Assembly (NCBI RefSeq): GCF_021952865.1
Contig: NZ_CP040792.1
Location: 1,116,001 to 1,180,000 of the forward strand
Source of the DNA: Clavibacter californiensis
Lineage (GTDB): Bacteria > Actinomycetota > Actinomycetes > Actinomycetales > Microbacteriaceae
Reading direction: 5' to 3'
DNA length: 64,000 bases
A program made the position numbers and the translations under genes. This document shows, one piece after another, positions 33,750 to 41,328 of the stretch. The notes beneath the pieces were generated by a model. That model did no database searches and was not told the origin of the DNA. It saw only the letters and a program-made list of their open reading frames with translations. The number at the start of each line of letters is the position of its first letter. The stretch's first letter is position 1.

Positions 33750-34859
33750 GTGACCACCAAGAGCTCGTATGCAGAGGCCGGCGTCGACACGGAGGCCGGC
33801 GATCTCGCGGTCCAGCTGATGAAGGAGGCCGTGTCCCGCACGCACGGCCCCGAGGTCATCGGCGGGTTCGGCGGATTCGCGGGGCTGTTCGACGTGAGCG
33901 CCCTCACCCGCTTCCGCCACCCGCTCCTCGCGACCTCCACGGACGGCGTCGGCACCAAGGTCGCCATCGCGCAGGCCATCGACAAGCACGACACCATCGG
34001 CCAGGACCTCGTGGGCATGGTCGTCGACGACATCGTCGTGGTCGGCGCGCGCCCCCTCTTCATGACCGACTACATCGCGTGCGGCAAGGTCGTGCCCGCG
34101 CGCATCGCCGACATCGTCGCTGGCATCGCCCGCGCCTGCTCCGACACCGGCACCGCCCTCGTCGGCGGCGAGACGGCCGAGCACCCGGGGCTCCTCGGGC
34201 CGGACGACTACGACGTCGCGGGCGCCGCGGTCGGCGCGGTCGAGGCCGACTCCGTGCTCGGATCCGAGCGGGTGCGCGACGGCGACGTGGTGCTGGCGCT
34301 CGCGTCCAGCGGCCTGCACAGCAACGGCTTCTCGCTCGTCCGCCACATCCTCAGCGTCGCAGGCATCGGGTTCGGCGACACGTCGGCCGAGCTCGGCGGC
34401 CTGGTCGGCGAGGTCCTCCTCGAGCCGACGCGCCTCTACACGACGCCGCTGCTCGACGTCCTCGCGCAGCCGGAGCTCGGCCCTGCCGTGCACTCCATCA
34501 GCCACGTCACCGGCGGCGGCATCGCGGCGAACCTCGCGCGCGTCCTGCCCCGAGGGTCCTTCAGCGAGCTCGAGCGCTCCACCTGGTCGCCGCCCGCGGT
34601 CTTCCGTGCGCTCGCCGGCATCGCGGGCTCGACGCTCGAGAGCGCGGAGGGCACCTGGAACCTCGGCATCGGGATGATCGCGGTGGTCGACGCCGCGGCT
34701 GCGGACGGCATCGCGCGCGCGCTCACCGCCGCGGGCATCCCGACGTGGGAGGCCGGCCGCGTGACGATCGGCGACGCCCCCGCGGGCGCCGGATTCGAGC
34801 AGGGCGCCAAGGGCGTCGACGGCGGGGCCGTGCGCCTCACCGGCCGCTACCGCGACTGA
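33750..34859 (+). CDS. purM: Phosphoribosylformylglycinamidine cyclo-ligase (AIR synthetase)
   Basis: 369 residues. PurM closes the imidazole ring of FGAM to AIR with ATP. Motifs: SYAEAGVDTEAGD, HPLLATSTDGVGTKVAIA, LVGMVVDDIVVVGARPLFMTDYIA, LVGGETAEHPG and SGLHSNGFSLVR. The start is GTG 33750; TACCCT (33738-33743) lies six bases before it and there is no ribosome site, so leaderless translation is likely. It ends before a strong hairpin that separates it from the convergent DUF3073 gene. Confidence 0.97.
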   Translation: MTTKSSYAEAGVDTEAGDLAVQLMKEAVSRTHGPEVIGGFGGFAGLFDVSALTRFRHPLLATSTDGVGTKVAIAQAIDKHDTIGQDLVGMVVDDIVVVGARPLFMTDYIACGKVVPARIADIVAGIARACSDTGTALVGGETAEHPGLLGPDDYDVAGAAVGAVEADSVLGSERVRDGDVVLALASSGLHSNGFSLVRHILSVAGIGFGDTSAELGGLVGEVLLEPTRLYTTPLLDVLAQPELGPAVHSISHVTGGGIAANLARVLPRGSFSELERSTWSPPAVFRALAGIAGSTLESAEGTWNLGIGMIAVVDAAAADGIARALTAAGIPTWEAGRVTIGDAPAGAGFEQGAKGVDGGAVRLTGRYRD

Positions 34860-34946
34860 TCCGCGTCACGTCCGGCGCATCAGCCCGCGACCCGGCGCTC
34901 GGCGCCGGGCGCCGGTGCGCGCATGACACGCGGGCGCACATGAGGA

Positions 34947-34971
34947 GACCCGCCTCACGAGGAGGCGGGTC
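34947..34971. terminator. Bidirectional terminator between purM and the DUF3073 gene
   Basis: GACCCGCCTC (34947-34956) pairs perfectly with GAGGCGGGTC (34962-34971) around a 5-base loop. It is located between two convergent genes, with flanking ATGAG/CTCAT that can lengthen the stem. Confidence 0.8.
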
Positions 34972-35001
34972 CATGCTCATCCGACCGGGGCCGGCGACGG
35001 A

Positions 35002-35211
35002 TCAGGCGCGCTTCTGCTCGTCGCCCGGGACGTAGGCGTCCGGCTCGTCCGCGTACTCGTCCCACTTGGCGGCCTCGGCCGCGTACTGCTCGTCGACCGC
35101 CCCGTGGGTGGTCAGCTCGCGCTCCAGCTGCGTGTAGTCCACATTGGGACTGAACGACTTCAGCTCTCGCGCGATCTTGGTGTGCTTAGCTTTTTGACGG
35201 CCGCGCCCCAT
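35002..35211 (-). CDS. DUF3073 family protein
   Basis: 69 residues. MGRGRQKAKHTKIARELKSFSP at the start and the acidic end are the DUF3073 hallmark, a small protein found almost only in actinobacteria and of unknown function; the basic N-terminus could touch nucleic acid. The start ATG 35211 is chosen over one five codons upstream because GAGGGGG lies seven bases before it and all conserved residues follow it. It is divergent from the monooxygenase gene; GTTAGGGTAG at about 35293-35302 on the minus strand could be its -10 region, giving a leader of about 75 bases. Confidence 0.93.
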   Translation of the reverse strand: MGRGRQKAKHTKIARELKSFSPNVDYTQLERELTTHGAVDEQYAAEAAKWDEYADEPDAYVPGDEQKRA

Positions 35212-35420
35212 GCGAGACCCCCTCACGACTCAGGCCCCGACGGGCGGTGACAACGCTGGAATCAGCGGACAGGGATTGGAGAAAACCTAGGGGCTACCCT
35301 AACATGTGGCCCTTGTCGTCCCGGGCGTGTCCTCCCCGTCCGAGGAGCGTGCACGGGCATCGTACGACCTCGATCCGTGCTGGCCATGCGCCGGGGAGCG
35401 GCCGCTAGCCTGGTCGTCCC

Positions 35421-36551
35421 ATGACCTCCCAGCCGGCAGAGACCCAGGTCGTGGTCATCGGTGCCGGACAGGCCGGACTCTCCGTCGCGTACCACCTGCA
35501 GCGGCTCGGCCTCCGCATGGGCGAGGACGCCGTCGTGCTCGACCGCGGGCCCACGACCGGCGGCGCCTGGCAGCACCGGTGGGCGGCCCTCCGCCTGGGA
35601 TCCGCGCACCGCGTGGCCGACCTCCCCGGCATGTCCGAGCTCGGCATCTCGTTCGCGACGGCCGATCGGCGCCTGCCCGCGCGCGACGTCGTGCGCGACC
35701 ACTACGCACGCTACGAGCGGCACTTCGACCTTCGGGTCGAACGCCCGGTGGAGGTGCGGGCTGTGCTCGACGCGGACGTGCCGCCTCCCGTCGCGTCGCG
35801 CCGCCGCGCCGCCCACCCCTCCGACTCCGCCCGCCCGCTCCTCGTGCGCGCCACGGACGGCGACCGAGTCGCGCGGTTCGTCGTCAACGCCACGGGCACG
35901 TGGGGCGCGCCGTTCATCCCCTCGTATCCGGGGCTCGCGACGTTCCGCGGGCGGCAGCTGCACACGTCCGGCTACCGGGCGGCCGCCGACCTGCGGGGGC
36001 TCCGCGTGCTCGTCGTGGGCGGCGGCACGTCCGCCATCGGCTTCCTCCTCGAGCTGGAGGGGGTGGCCGCGCGCACCATGTGGTCGACCCGGCGTCCCGT
36101 CGACTTCCTCGAGGCGGGCGAGCTCGACGTCGAGGCCGCGGTGCGCGCGGTGGACCTCCAGGACCGGGCCGCGCGCGCCGGGGAGGCCCTGCCGAGCATC
36201 GTCAGCGGCACGGGGGTGCCGCGCACGCGGCGCATCGCCGCGGGGATCCGTCGCGGGCTGCTCGACAGCCGTGGGCCCATCGCGCGCTTCGAGGAGTACG
36301 CCGTCGTCTGGGCGGACGGCGAGCGGGACCAGGTCGACGCCGTGATCTGGGCGACCGGCTTCCGGCCCGAGATCCGGCACCTGGCGCCGCTCGGCCTCCG
36401 GGAGAAGGAGGGCGGCGTGCGCGTCGAGTCCGGGGTGTCCGCACGGGATCCGCGGGTGTTCCTCGTCGGCTACGGACCGCAGGCGTCCACCATCGGCGCG
36501 AACCGCGCGGGTCGTCGCGTGGCCAGGCAGGTCCTCGCGGCCCTCGGCTGA
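35421..36551 (+). CDS. Flavin-containing monooxygenase-like oxidoreductase
   Basis: 376 residues with two dinucleotide sites: FAD in VVVIGAGQAGLSVAYHL near residue 10 and NADPH in VLVVGGGTSAIGFLLEL near residue 200. Between them is FRGRQLHTSGY, which matches the flavin monooxygenase fingerprint FxGxxxHxxxY, and ATGFRP marks the C-terminal part. The family oxygenates soft nucleophiles or ketones; the substrate is unknown. TAGCCT (35406-35411) lies nine bases before ATG 35421 and no ribosome site is seen, suggesting a leaderless transcript. It stands alone between a divergent DUF3073 gene and a strong hairpin. Confidence 0.88.
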   Translation: MTSQPAETQVVVIGAGQAGLSVAYHLQRLGLRMGEDAVVLDRGPTTGGAWQHRWAALRLGSAHRVADLPGMSELGISFATADRRLPARDVVRDHYARYERHFDLRVERPVEVRAVLDADVPPPVASRRRAAHPSDSARPLLVRATDGDRVARFVVNATGTWGAPFIPSYPGLATFRGRQLHTSGYRAAADLRGLRVLVVGGGTSAIGFLLELEGVAARTMWSTRRPVDFLEAGELDVEAAVRAVDLQDRAARAGEALPSIVSGTGVPRTRRIAAGIRRGLLDSRGPIARFEEYAVVWADGERDQVDAVIWATGFRPEIRHLAPLGLREKEGGVRVESGVSARDPRVFLVGYGPQASTIGANRAGRRVARQVLAALG

Positions 36552-36594
36552 GCCGCGGCGTCGCCGCGCGGAGGGCATCCGCCGAGGAGGGGTC

Positions 36595-36639
36595 GTGGGG
36601 GCCGGCGCCGTCCGCGGGAACTCGCGGCGGGGCCCCCAC
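36595..36639. terminator. Large hairpin after the monooxygenase gene
   Basis: GTGGGGGCC (36595-36603) pairs with GGCCCCCAC (36631-36639), and the inside (CCGTCCGCG with CGCGGCGGG) adds a second, imperfect stem. It lies 43 bases after the monooxygenase stop. Confidence 0.7.
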
Positions 36640-36872
36640 GTCGGTCCGGATCTCACGGGTCGGTCCGGACGTGTTCCGACCGGCACCGGGTGCGCCGACG
36701 CTGGGGCACCCCGCCATCCGGTCGACCTGCACGAGCTCTCGGGGGAAGACCTCGTGCATCGACGAGCCTACAGTCGTGTCCTCCTTTTCGAGGACACGGG
36801 ACGCGGGACGAGGCCGCGCGCATCGGACGTCGCGTGGCGCGGGTCCGGGGTCACGCGGACGTGCGGCCGGAC
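36640..36872. other. Intergenic region with a second hairpin
   Basis: No gene is seen here. GTGTCCTC (36776-36783) pairs with GAGGACAC (36790-36797) around CTTTTC; it lies 76 bases beyond the KimA-like gene's stop and may end that transcript. TCGGTCCGGA occurs twice as a direct repeat around 36641-36669. Confidence 0.5.
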
Positions 36873-38933
36873 CTACGGCGTCCGGCGTCCGCTGGTGTGC
36901 TTGACGGGCGTGGTCGGCGGCGGGCCGGACCGGCGGACGGCGGGGCGCACGGGCTCGCCGCGGCGATCCTGCCCGGGCACCGGCCGGGACCGACGGCCGT
37001 AGATGAGCTCCGACGAGTCGAGCAGCCACGGCACGAGCGCCAGCGTGACGCCGTGCACGAGGAGCAGCTTCTGGCGGATCCGCCTGGCCTTGTGGTTGTG
37101 CAGCAGCGTCTCCCACCAGTGGCCGACGATGTAGACGGGCGTGTAGACCGTGATGATCTCGCTGCCGTGCTCCGCGCGACGGGACTTCAGGTACTTGATG
37201 AGCGGGAAGCTGATGTCGCGGTAGGGCGAGGCGACGATGCGCAGCGGCATCTCGATCTCCATCTCGACCCACTGCCGCTCGAGGAGCTTGGTCGCCTCGT
37301 CGTCGACGGAGACGTGCACGGCCTCGATGCTGTCGTGGTTCGCGGCGATGGCGTAGTCGAGGGCCTTGAGGACCGGCTTCTGCATCCGGCCGACGAGCAC
37401 GACGGCGTGGTCGCCCGTGGAGCCGAAGACGGTGACGGGGTCGACCTCGATCTCCCTCTCGACGTCGCGGTAGTAGCGGTTGACGCCGAGCATGAGGAGG
37501 AACAGCACCGGCATGATCGCGAAGACGAGCCAGGCGCCGTGCGTGAACTTGGTGATGGTGACGACGATGAGGACGAGCGCGGTGAGCAGCGCGCCGAACG
37601 CGTTGATGGCGAGCCCGCGGATCACCTCGCCGCGGTTCGCGCAGCCCTCGCGGAGCATGCGGGTCCAGTGCACGACCATGCCCGTCTGCCCGAGCGTGAA
37701 CGAGACGAAGACGCCGATGATGTAGAGCTGGATGAGCTGCGTGAGGTTGGCCTGGTACACGACGAGGATGAGCGTCGCGCCGAGCGCCAGGAGCAGCATG
37801 CCGTTGCTGTAGACGAGGCGGTCGCCGCGCGTCAGCAGCGACTTGGGCGCGTACGCGTCCTTCGCGAGCACGGAGCCGAGGAGCGGGAAGCCGTTGAACG
37901 CGGTGTTGGCCGCGAGGAGGAGCACAGCCGCGGTGGTCGCCTGCAGCAGGTAGAACATCACGCTGCCGTTGCCGAAGGTGGCGCCCGCGACCTGGGCCAT
38001 GAGGCTCTTCTGCGGCTCCGTGGCGCAGCCGGCCCAGCCGATGAGGTCGCACGGCTTCTCGCCGTAGTGGACCTGGGCGATGAGGGCGAGGGTCGTGAGG
38101 CCCACGAACAGCACGATGGCGGTGCCGCCCATGATCACCAGGGTGGCCTGCGCGTTCTTGACCTTGGGCGTGCGGAACGCCGGCACGCCGTTCGAGATGG
38201 CCTCGACGCCGGTGAGCGCGGAGCAGCCGCTCGAGAACGCGCGCAGCAGCAGGAGGATGAAGGCGACCTGCGACAGGCTCGGCGTCTCGACCGTGTAGGC
38301 GGCGGACTCGGCGACGGGCGGGTCGCCGAGGGCCGTGCGGACGAGGCCGACGACGATCATGAGGCCGACGCTCGCGATGAAGAGGTACGTGGGCACCGCG
38401 AAGGCCTTGCTCGACTCGCGCACGCCGCGGAGGTTCACGGCCGCGAGGAGCGCCACGAAGAAGACCGCGATCTCGACGCGGAACGGGGCGATCTCCGGGA
38501 TCGCGCTGATGATGTTGTCGACGCCCGAGGCCACCGACACCGCCACCGTGAGGATGTAGTCGACGAGGAGCGCGGACGCGACGACGAGGCCGGCCTTCTC
38601 GCCGAGGTTCTTGTGCGCCACCTCGTAGTCGCCGCCGCCCGACGGGTACGCCTTGATGAGCTGGCGGTAGCTGAGCACCACGACGACCAGGAGGATCACG
38701 ACGCAGGCCGCGACCCAGGGCGCGAAGCTCAGGAACGCGAGGCCACCGAGGGTGAGGATGAGCAGCAGCTCCTGCGGCGCGTAGGCGACCGAGCTGAGCG
38801 GGTCGCTCGCGAAGATGGGGAGCGCGAGGTGCTTGGGGAGCAGCTGGCCCTCGAGCTTGTCGCTGGCGAGCTTCTCGCCGATGAGCAGCCGTTTGGCGGG
38901 ACTGCTCTCGGGAGCCTGGGGGTCCGGTGTCAC
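36873..38933 (-). CDS. APC-superfamily potassium transporter, KimA/YdaO-like
   Basis: 686 residues. About 12 membrane segments fill residues 40-480, then comes a 150-residue cytoplasmic domain (GDHAVVLVGRMQKPVLKALDYAIAANHDSIEAVHVSVDDE). The segment LPIFASDPLSSVAYAPQELLLIL is the KimA-type signature, and YPSGGGDYEVAHKNLGEKAG, AFSSGCSALTGVEAISNGVPAFR and ANTAFNGFPLL agree. KimA imports K+ with protons and is often shut off by cyclic di-AMP. The last 40 residues are a basic Pro/Arg-rich tail. It lies 88 bases downstream of the yczE-like gene; no riboswitch fits that gap. Alternative call: another APC amino acid permease, less likely. Confidence 0.88.
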   Translation of the reverse strand: MTPDPQAPESSPAKRLLIGEKLASDKLEGQLLPKHLALPIFASDPLSSVAYAPQELLLILTLGGLAFLSFAPWVAACVVILLVVVVLSYRQLIKAYPSGGGDYEVAHKNLGEKAGLVVASALLVDYILTVAVSVASGVDNIISAIPEIAPFRVEIAVFFVALLAAVNLRGVRESSKAFAVPTYLFIASVGLMIVVGLVRTALGDPPVAESAAYTVETPSLSQVAFILLLLRAFSSGCSALTGVEAISNGVPAFRTPKVKNAQATLVIMGGTAIVLFVGLTTLALIAQVHYGEKPCDLIGWAGCATEPQKSLMAQVAGATFGNGSVMFYLLQATTAAVLLLAANTAFNGFPLLGSVLAKDAYAPKSLLTRGDRLVYSNGMLLLALGATLILVVYQANLTQLIQLYIIGVFVSFTLGQTGMVVHWTRMLREGCANRGEVIRGLAINAFGALLTALVLIVVTITKFTHGAWLVFAIMPVLFLLMLGVNRYYRDVEREIEVDPVTVFGSTGDHAVVLVGRMQKPVLKALDYAIAANHDSIEAVHVSVDDEATKLLERQWVEMEIEMPLRIVASPYRDISFPLIKYLKSRRAEHGSEIITVYTPVYIVGHWWETLLHNHKARRIRQKLLLVHGVTLALVPWLLDSSELIYGRRSRPVPGQDRRGEPVRPAVRRSGPPPTTPVKHTSGRRTP

Positions 38934-39021
38934 GAGCGGCCACGATACATGGCGACGCGCCCGGGACGCGACGGCGCTGGGTGTGGCCCGTGACCCCGCT
39001 GGATCCCCGTCGCCCCGCGGA

Positions 39022-39687
39022 CTACCCGACCGTCGCGACCGGGCCGGTGGGGACGGCGCCGGCGGGGTCGTCCGGGGTGGCGCCGCGCGCGCGGCGGCGG
39101 GGTGCGCGGGCGGGCACGGGGAGGTCGAAGAGGGGAAGGGTGCGCTGGACGACGGGGCCGATCAGCAGCGCGAACGCGAGCGTCCCGACCCCCACGTTCC
39201 CGCCGAGCGCCCAGCCGATCGCGAGCACGACCAGCTCGATGCCGACGCGCACGCGCCACACCGGCCAGCCCGTGCGGCGGTGGATCCCGGTCATGAGGCC
39301 GTCGCGCGGGCCGGGGCCGAAGTGCGCGCCGATGTAGAGGCCCGTCGCGACGCCGAGGAGCACCAGGCCGGTGGCGAAGAGCGGGATGCGGATCCAGAGG
39401 CTGTCGACGGCCGGCACCACGGCGAGCGCGACCTGCGCGCTGTAGCCGACGAAGACGACGTTGAGGACGGTGCCCCAGCCGGGACGCTGGCGGATGGGGA
39501 TCCAGAGCAGCAGCACGAGCGCGCCGATGATGTTGGTGGCGACGCCGAACGGGATGCCGGTCCTCAGCCCGAGGCCCTGGCTGAGCACGTCCCAGGGGGA
39601 GACGCCGATGGTGGCCTGGAGCATCATGCCGATGGCGAAGCCGTAGAGGAAGATGCCGATGGCGAACTGGACTGAGCGACGGAGCAT
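39022..39687 (-). CDS. yczE: YczE/YyaS/YitT-type membrane protein
   Basis: 221 residues and five or six membrane segments (SVQFAIGIFLYGFAIGMMLQA, FGVATNIIGALVLLLWIPI, VLNVVFVGYSAQVALAVVP, IPLFATGLVLLGVATGLYIGAHFGPGPRDGLMTG and VGIELVVLAIGWALGG). The GLxxGTG/PRDGLM pattern is that of YczE. The substrate is unknown. In other bacteria yczE lies next to a MocR-type regulator (YczR) that activates it; the same divergent pair is present here. The start ATG 39687 has only a weak site (GGAT, with the promoter direct repeat overlapping). The C-terminus is Arg/Pro-rich. Confidence 0.85.
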   Translation of the reverse strand: MLRRSVQFAIGIFLYGFAIGMMLQATIGVSPWDVLSQGLGLRTGIPFGVATNIIGALVLLLWIPIRQRPGWGTVLNVVFVGYSAQVALAVVPAVDSLWIRIPLFATGLVLLGVATGLYIGAHFGPGPRDGLMTGIHRRTGWPVWRVRVGIELVVLAIGWALGGNVGVGTLAFALLIGPVVQRTLPLFDLPVPARAPRRRARGATPDDPAGAVPTGPVATVG

Positions 39688-39696
39688 GGGGGAGAT

Positions 39697-39735
39697 CCAA
39701 TCGCGCCCGGGGGTTGCGGGACAAGATGCCAATCG
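39697..39735. promoter_or_regulatory. Candidate MocR operator: direct repeat CCAATCG
   Basis: CCAATCG at 39697-39703 and again at 39729-39735, 32 bases (three helix turns) apart, in the 63-base gap between the divergent yczE-like and MocR genes. MocR/PdxR-type regulators bind direct repeats on one face of the helix, so spacing and position fit; the sites are inferred. Confidence 0.5.
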
Positions 39736-39750
39736 ACAGGCTGTGGCCTC

Positions 39751-41214
39751 ATGACCCTCGCTGCATCCGCTCCCTCCGCCGTGCTCGGCCCGACCGCCCT
39801 CACGGCGCTGCTGGGGGAGTGGGCGCGACCCGGGAGCCCGGCGTACCAGGCGCTCGCGGACGGGATCCGGCACCTCGTGCTCGATGGGCGCGTGCCCGTG
39901 GGGGCCCGGCTGCCGGCGGAACGCGAGCTCGCCGCCGCTCTCGGGCTCAGCCGCACCACCGTCGCGGCGGCGTACGCGGCGCTGCGCGGGACCGGCCACC
40001 TGGCGAGCCGCCGCGGCTCGGGCAGCGTGACGCGGATCCCCAGGAGCCCCCTCCGCGCGGAGGGCGGCGGCCGCGAGGTCGCGGACATGAGCCGCGCGGC
40101 GGTCCCCGCGGCGCCCGCGCTCTCCGACGCCGCGATGCGCGCCGCCGCCCGGCTGCCCGCGCACCTCGAGGGGCACGGCTACGACGTCGACGGGCTGCCG
40201 GAGCTCCGCGAGGCCATCGCCGCCCGCTACCGCGCGCGCGGCCTCCCGACCGAGGCCGACGACGTCATGGTGACCGTCGGCGCGCAGCACGCGATCGGCC
40301 TCCTCGCCGCCGTGCTCGTGCACCGCGGCGACCGCGCGCTCGTCGAGCAGCCGAGCTACCCCCACGCGATCCAGGCGCTGCGCGACTCCGGCGCGCGGCT
40401 CGTCGGGGCGGGCGTCGGCGCCGACGGCTGGGACGAGGACGTGCTCGAGCAGACGATCCGCCGCACCCGGCCCGCGCTGGCCTACCTCATGCCCGACTTC
40501 CACAACCCGACGGGACGCACGATGCCCGAGGACCAGCGCGCGCGGATCGTGGCGCTCGCCGAGGCGCACGGAGTCACCGTGATCGCCGACGAGACCACGG
40601 CCGAGCTCGACATCGACCGGGCGACCGTGCATCCGCCGCTCGCCGTGCACGGGTCGCCGGGCGCGGTCGTGCTCGTCGGGTCGGTGGGCAAGACGGTGTG
40701 GGGTGGGCTGCGGGTCGGGTGGATCCGCGCCGGCCGGCCGCTCCTGCGCGACCTCGCCCGGGCGCGCTCGGCTCGCGACCTCGGCACGCCCGTTCTCGAG
40801 CAGCTGGTGGTGGCCGAGGTGCTGGGCGGCATGGACGGGATCCTCGCCGAGCGCGGCGCGCGCCTGCGCGAGACGCGCGACCACGTCGAGGCCGAGCTCG
40901 CGCGGCGCTTCCCCGGCTGGGAGGTCCCGCACGTCGACGGCGGGCTCGCGGTGTGGGTCGGGATCGGCGCTCCCGTGAGCACGGAGCTCGCGCTGGCCGC
41001 CCGGTCGCGGGGGCTCGCGATCACGGGCGGGAGCCGGTTCGGGCACGACGGCGCGTTCGAGCGGTTCCTGCGGATCCCCATCACGGCGACGCCGGCCGCC
41101 ACCGACCGGGCGCTCGACATCCTCGAGGACGCCTGGCGCGGCATCGCGCCCGACGCCGGCCGGATCGACGCCGGCCGGGAGCACGACGTCGTGGACCGGT
41201 CGGTCCTGGTCTAG
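39751..41214 (+). CDS. MocR family regulator (GntR helix-turn-helix plus aminotransferase domain)
   Basis: 487 residues. An N-terminal GntR winged helix (ALADGIRHLVLDGRVPVGARLPAERELAAALGLSRTTVAAAYAAL) is joined by a linker to a class I aminotransferase-like domain with PLP-lysine Lys314 in VGSVGKTVWGGLRVGW and DFHNPTGRTMP. MocR proteins bind PLP and either activate vitamin B6 synthesis (PdxR) or a membrane protein gene (YczR). With a yczE-like gene directly divergent and no pdxST in the window, YczR is the better match. ATG 39751 is the start; the ribosome site is not obvious. Confidence 0.92.
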   Translation: MTLAASAPSAVLGPTALTALLGEWARPGSPAYQALADGIRHLVLDGRVPVGARLPAERELAAALGLSRTTVAAAYAALRGTGHLASRRGSGSVTRIPRSPLRAEGGGREVADMSRAAVPAAPALSDAAMRAAARLPAHLEGHGYDVDGLPELREAIAARYRARGLPTEADDVMVTVGAQHAIGLLAAVLVHRGDRALVEQPSYPHAIQALRDSGARLVGAGVGADGWDEDVLEQTIRRTRPALAYLMPDFHNPTGRTMPEDQRARIVALAEAHGVTVIADETTAELDIDRATVHPPLAVHGSPGAVVLVGSVGKTVWGGLRVGWIRAGRPLLRDLARARSARDLGTPVLEQLVVAEVLGGMDGILAERGARLRETRDHVEAELARRFPGWEVPHVDGGLAVWVGIGAPVSTELALAARSRGLAITGGSRFGHDGAFERFLRIPITATPAATDRALDILEDAWRGIAPDAGRIDAGREHDVVDRSVLV

Positions 41215-41328
41215 GGCGGGCGCGCGCTGGGGGCGCCCGGTGTCCGCGGGGCGCCGGACACCGGACGGCCGCCTGGGGATTGCCCTTAGTGCACGAAGGA
41301 GTTGGGCGGGCGCGAGCATACTGAACCG

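Noticed and set aside
36595-37002. 135-codon frame after the monooxygenase gene
   Set aside because: It runs through a large terminator hairpin and the end of the KimA-like gene and has Arg/Gly-rich sequence without motifs.
38934-39021. ydaO (cyclic di-AMP) riboswitch before the KimA-like gene
   Set aside because: Only 88 bases are available and none of the conserved riboswitch elements are seen.
41302-41328. ATG-like earlier start of glgX
   Set aside because: It would include the CATACT -10-like hexamer in the coding sequence, and the conserved region starts after GTG 41329.
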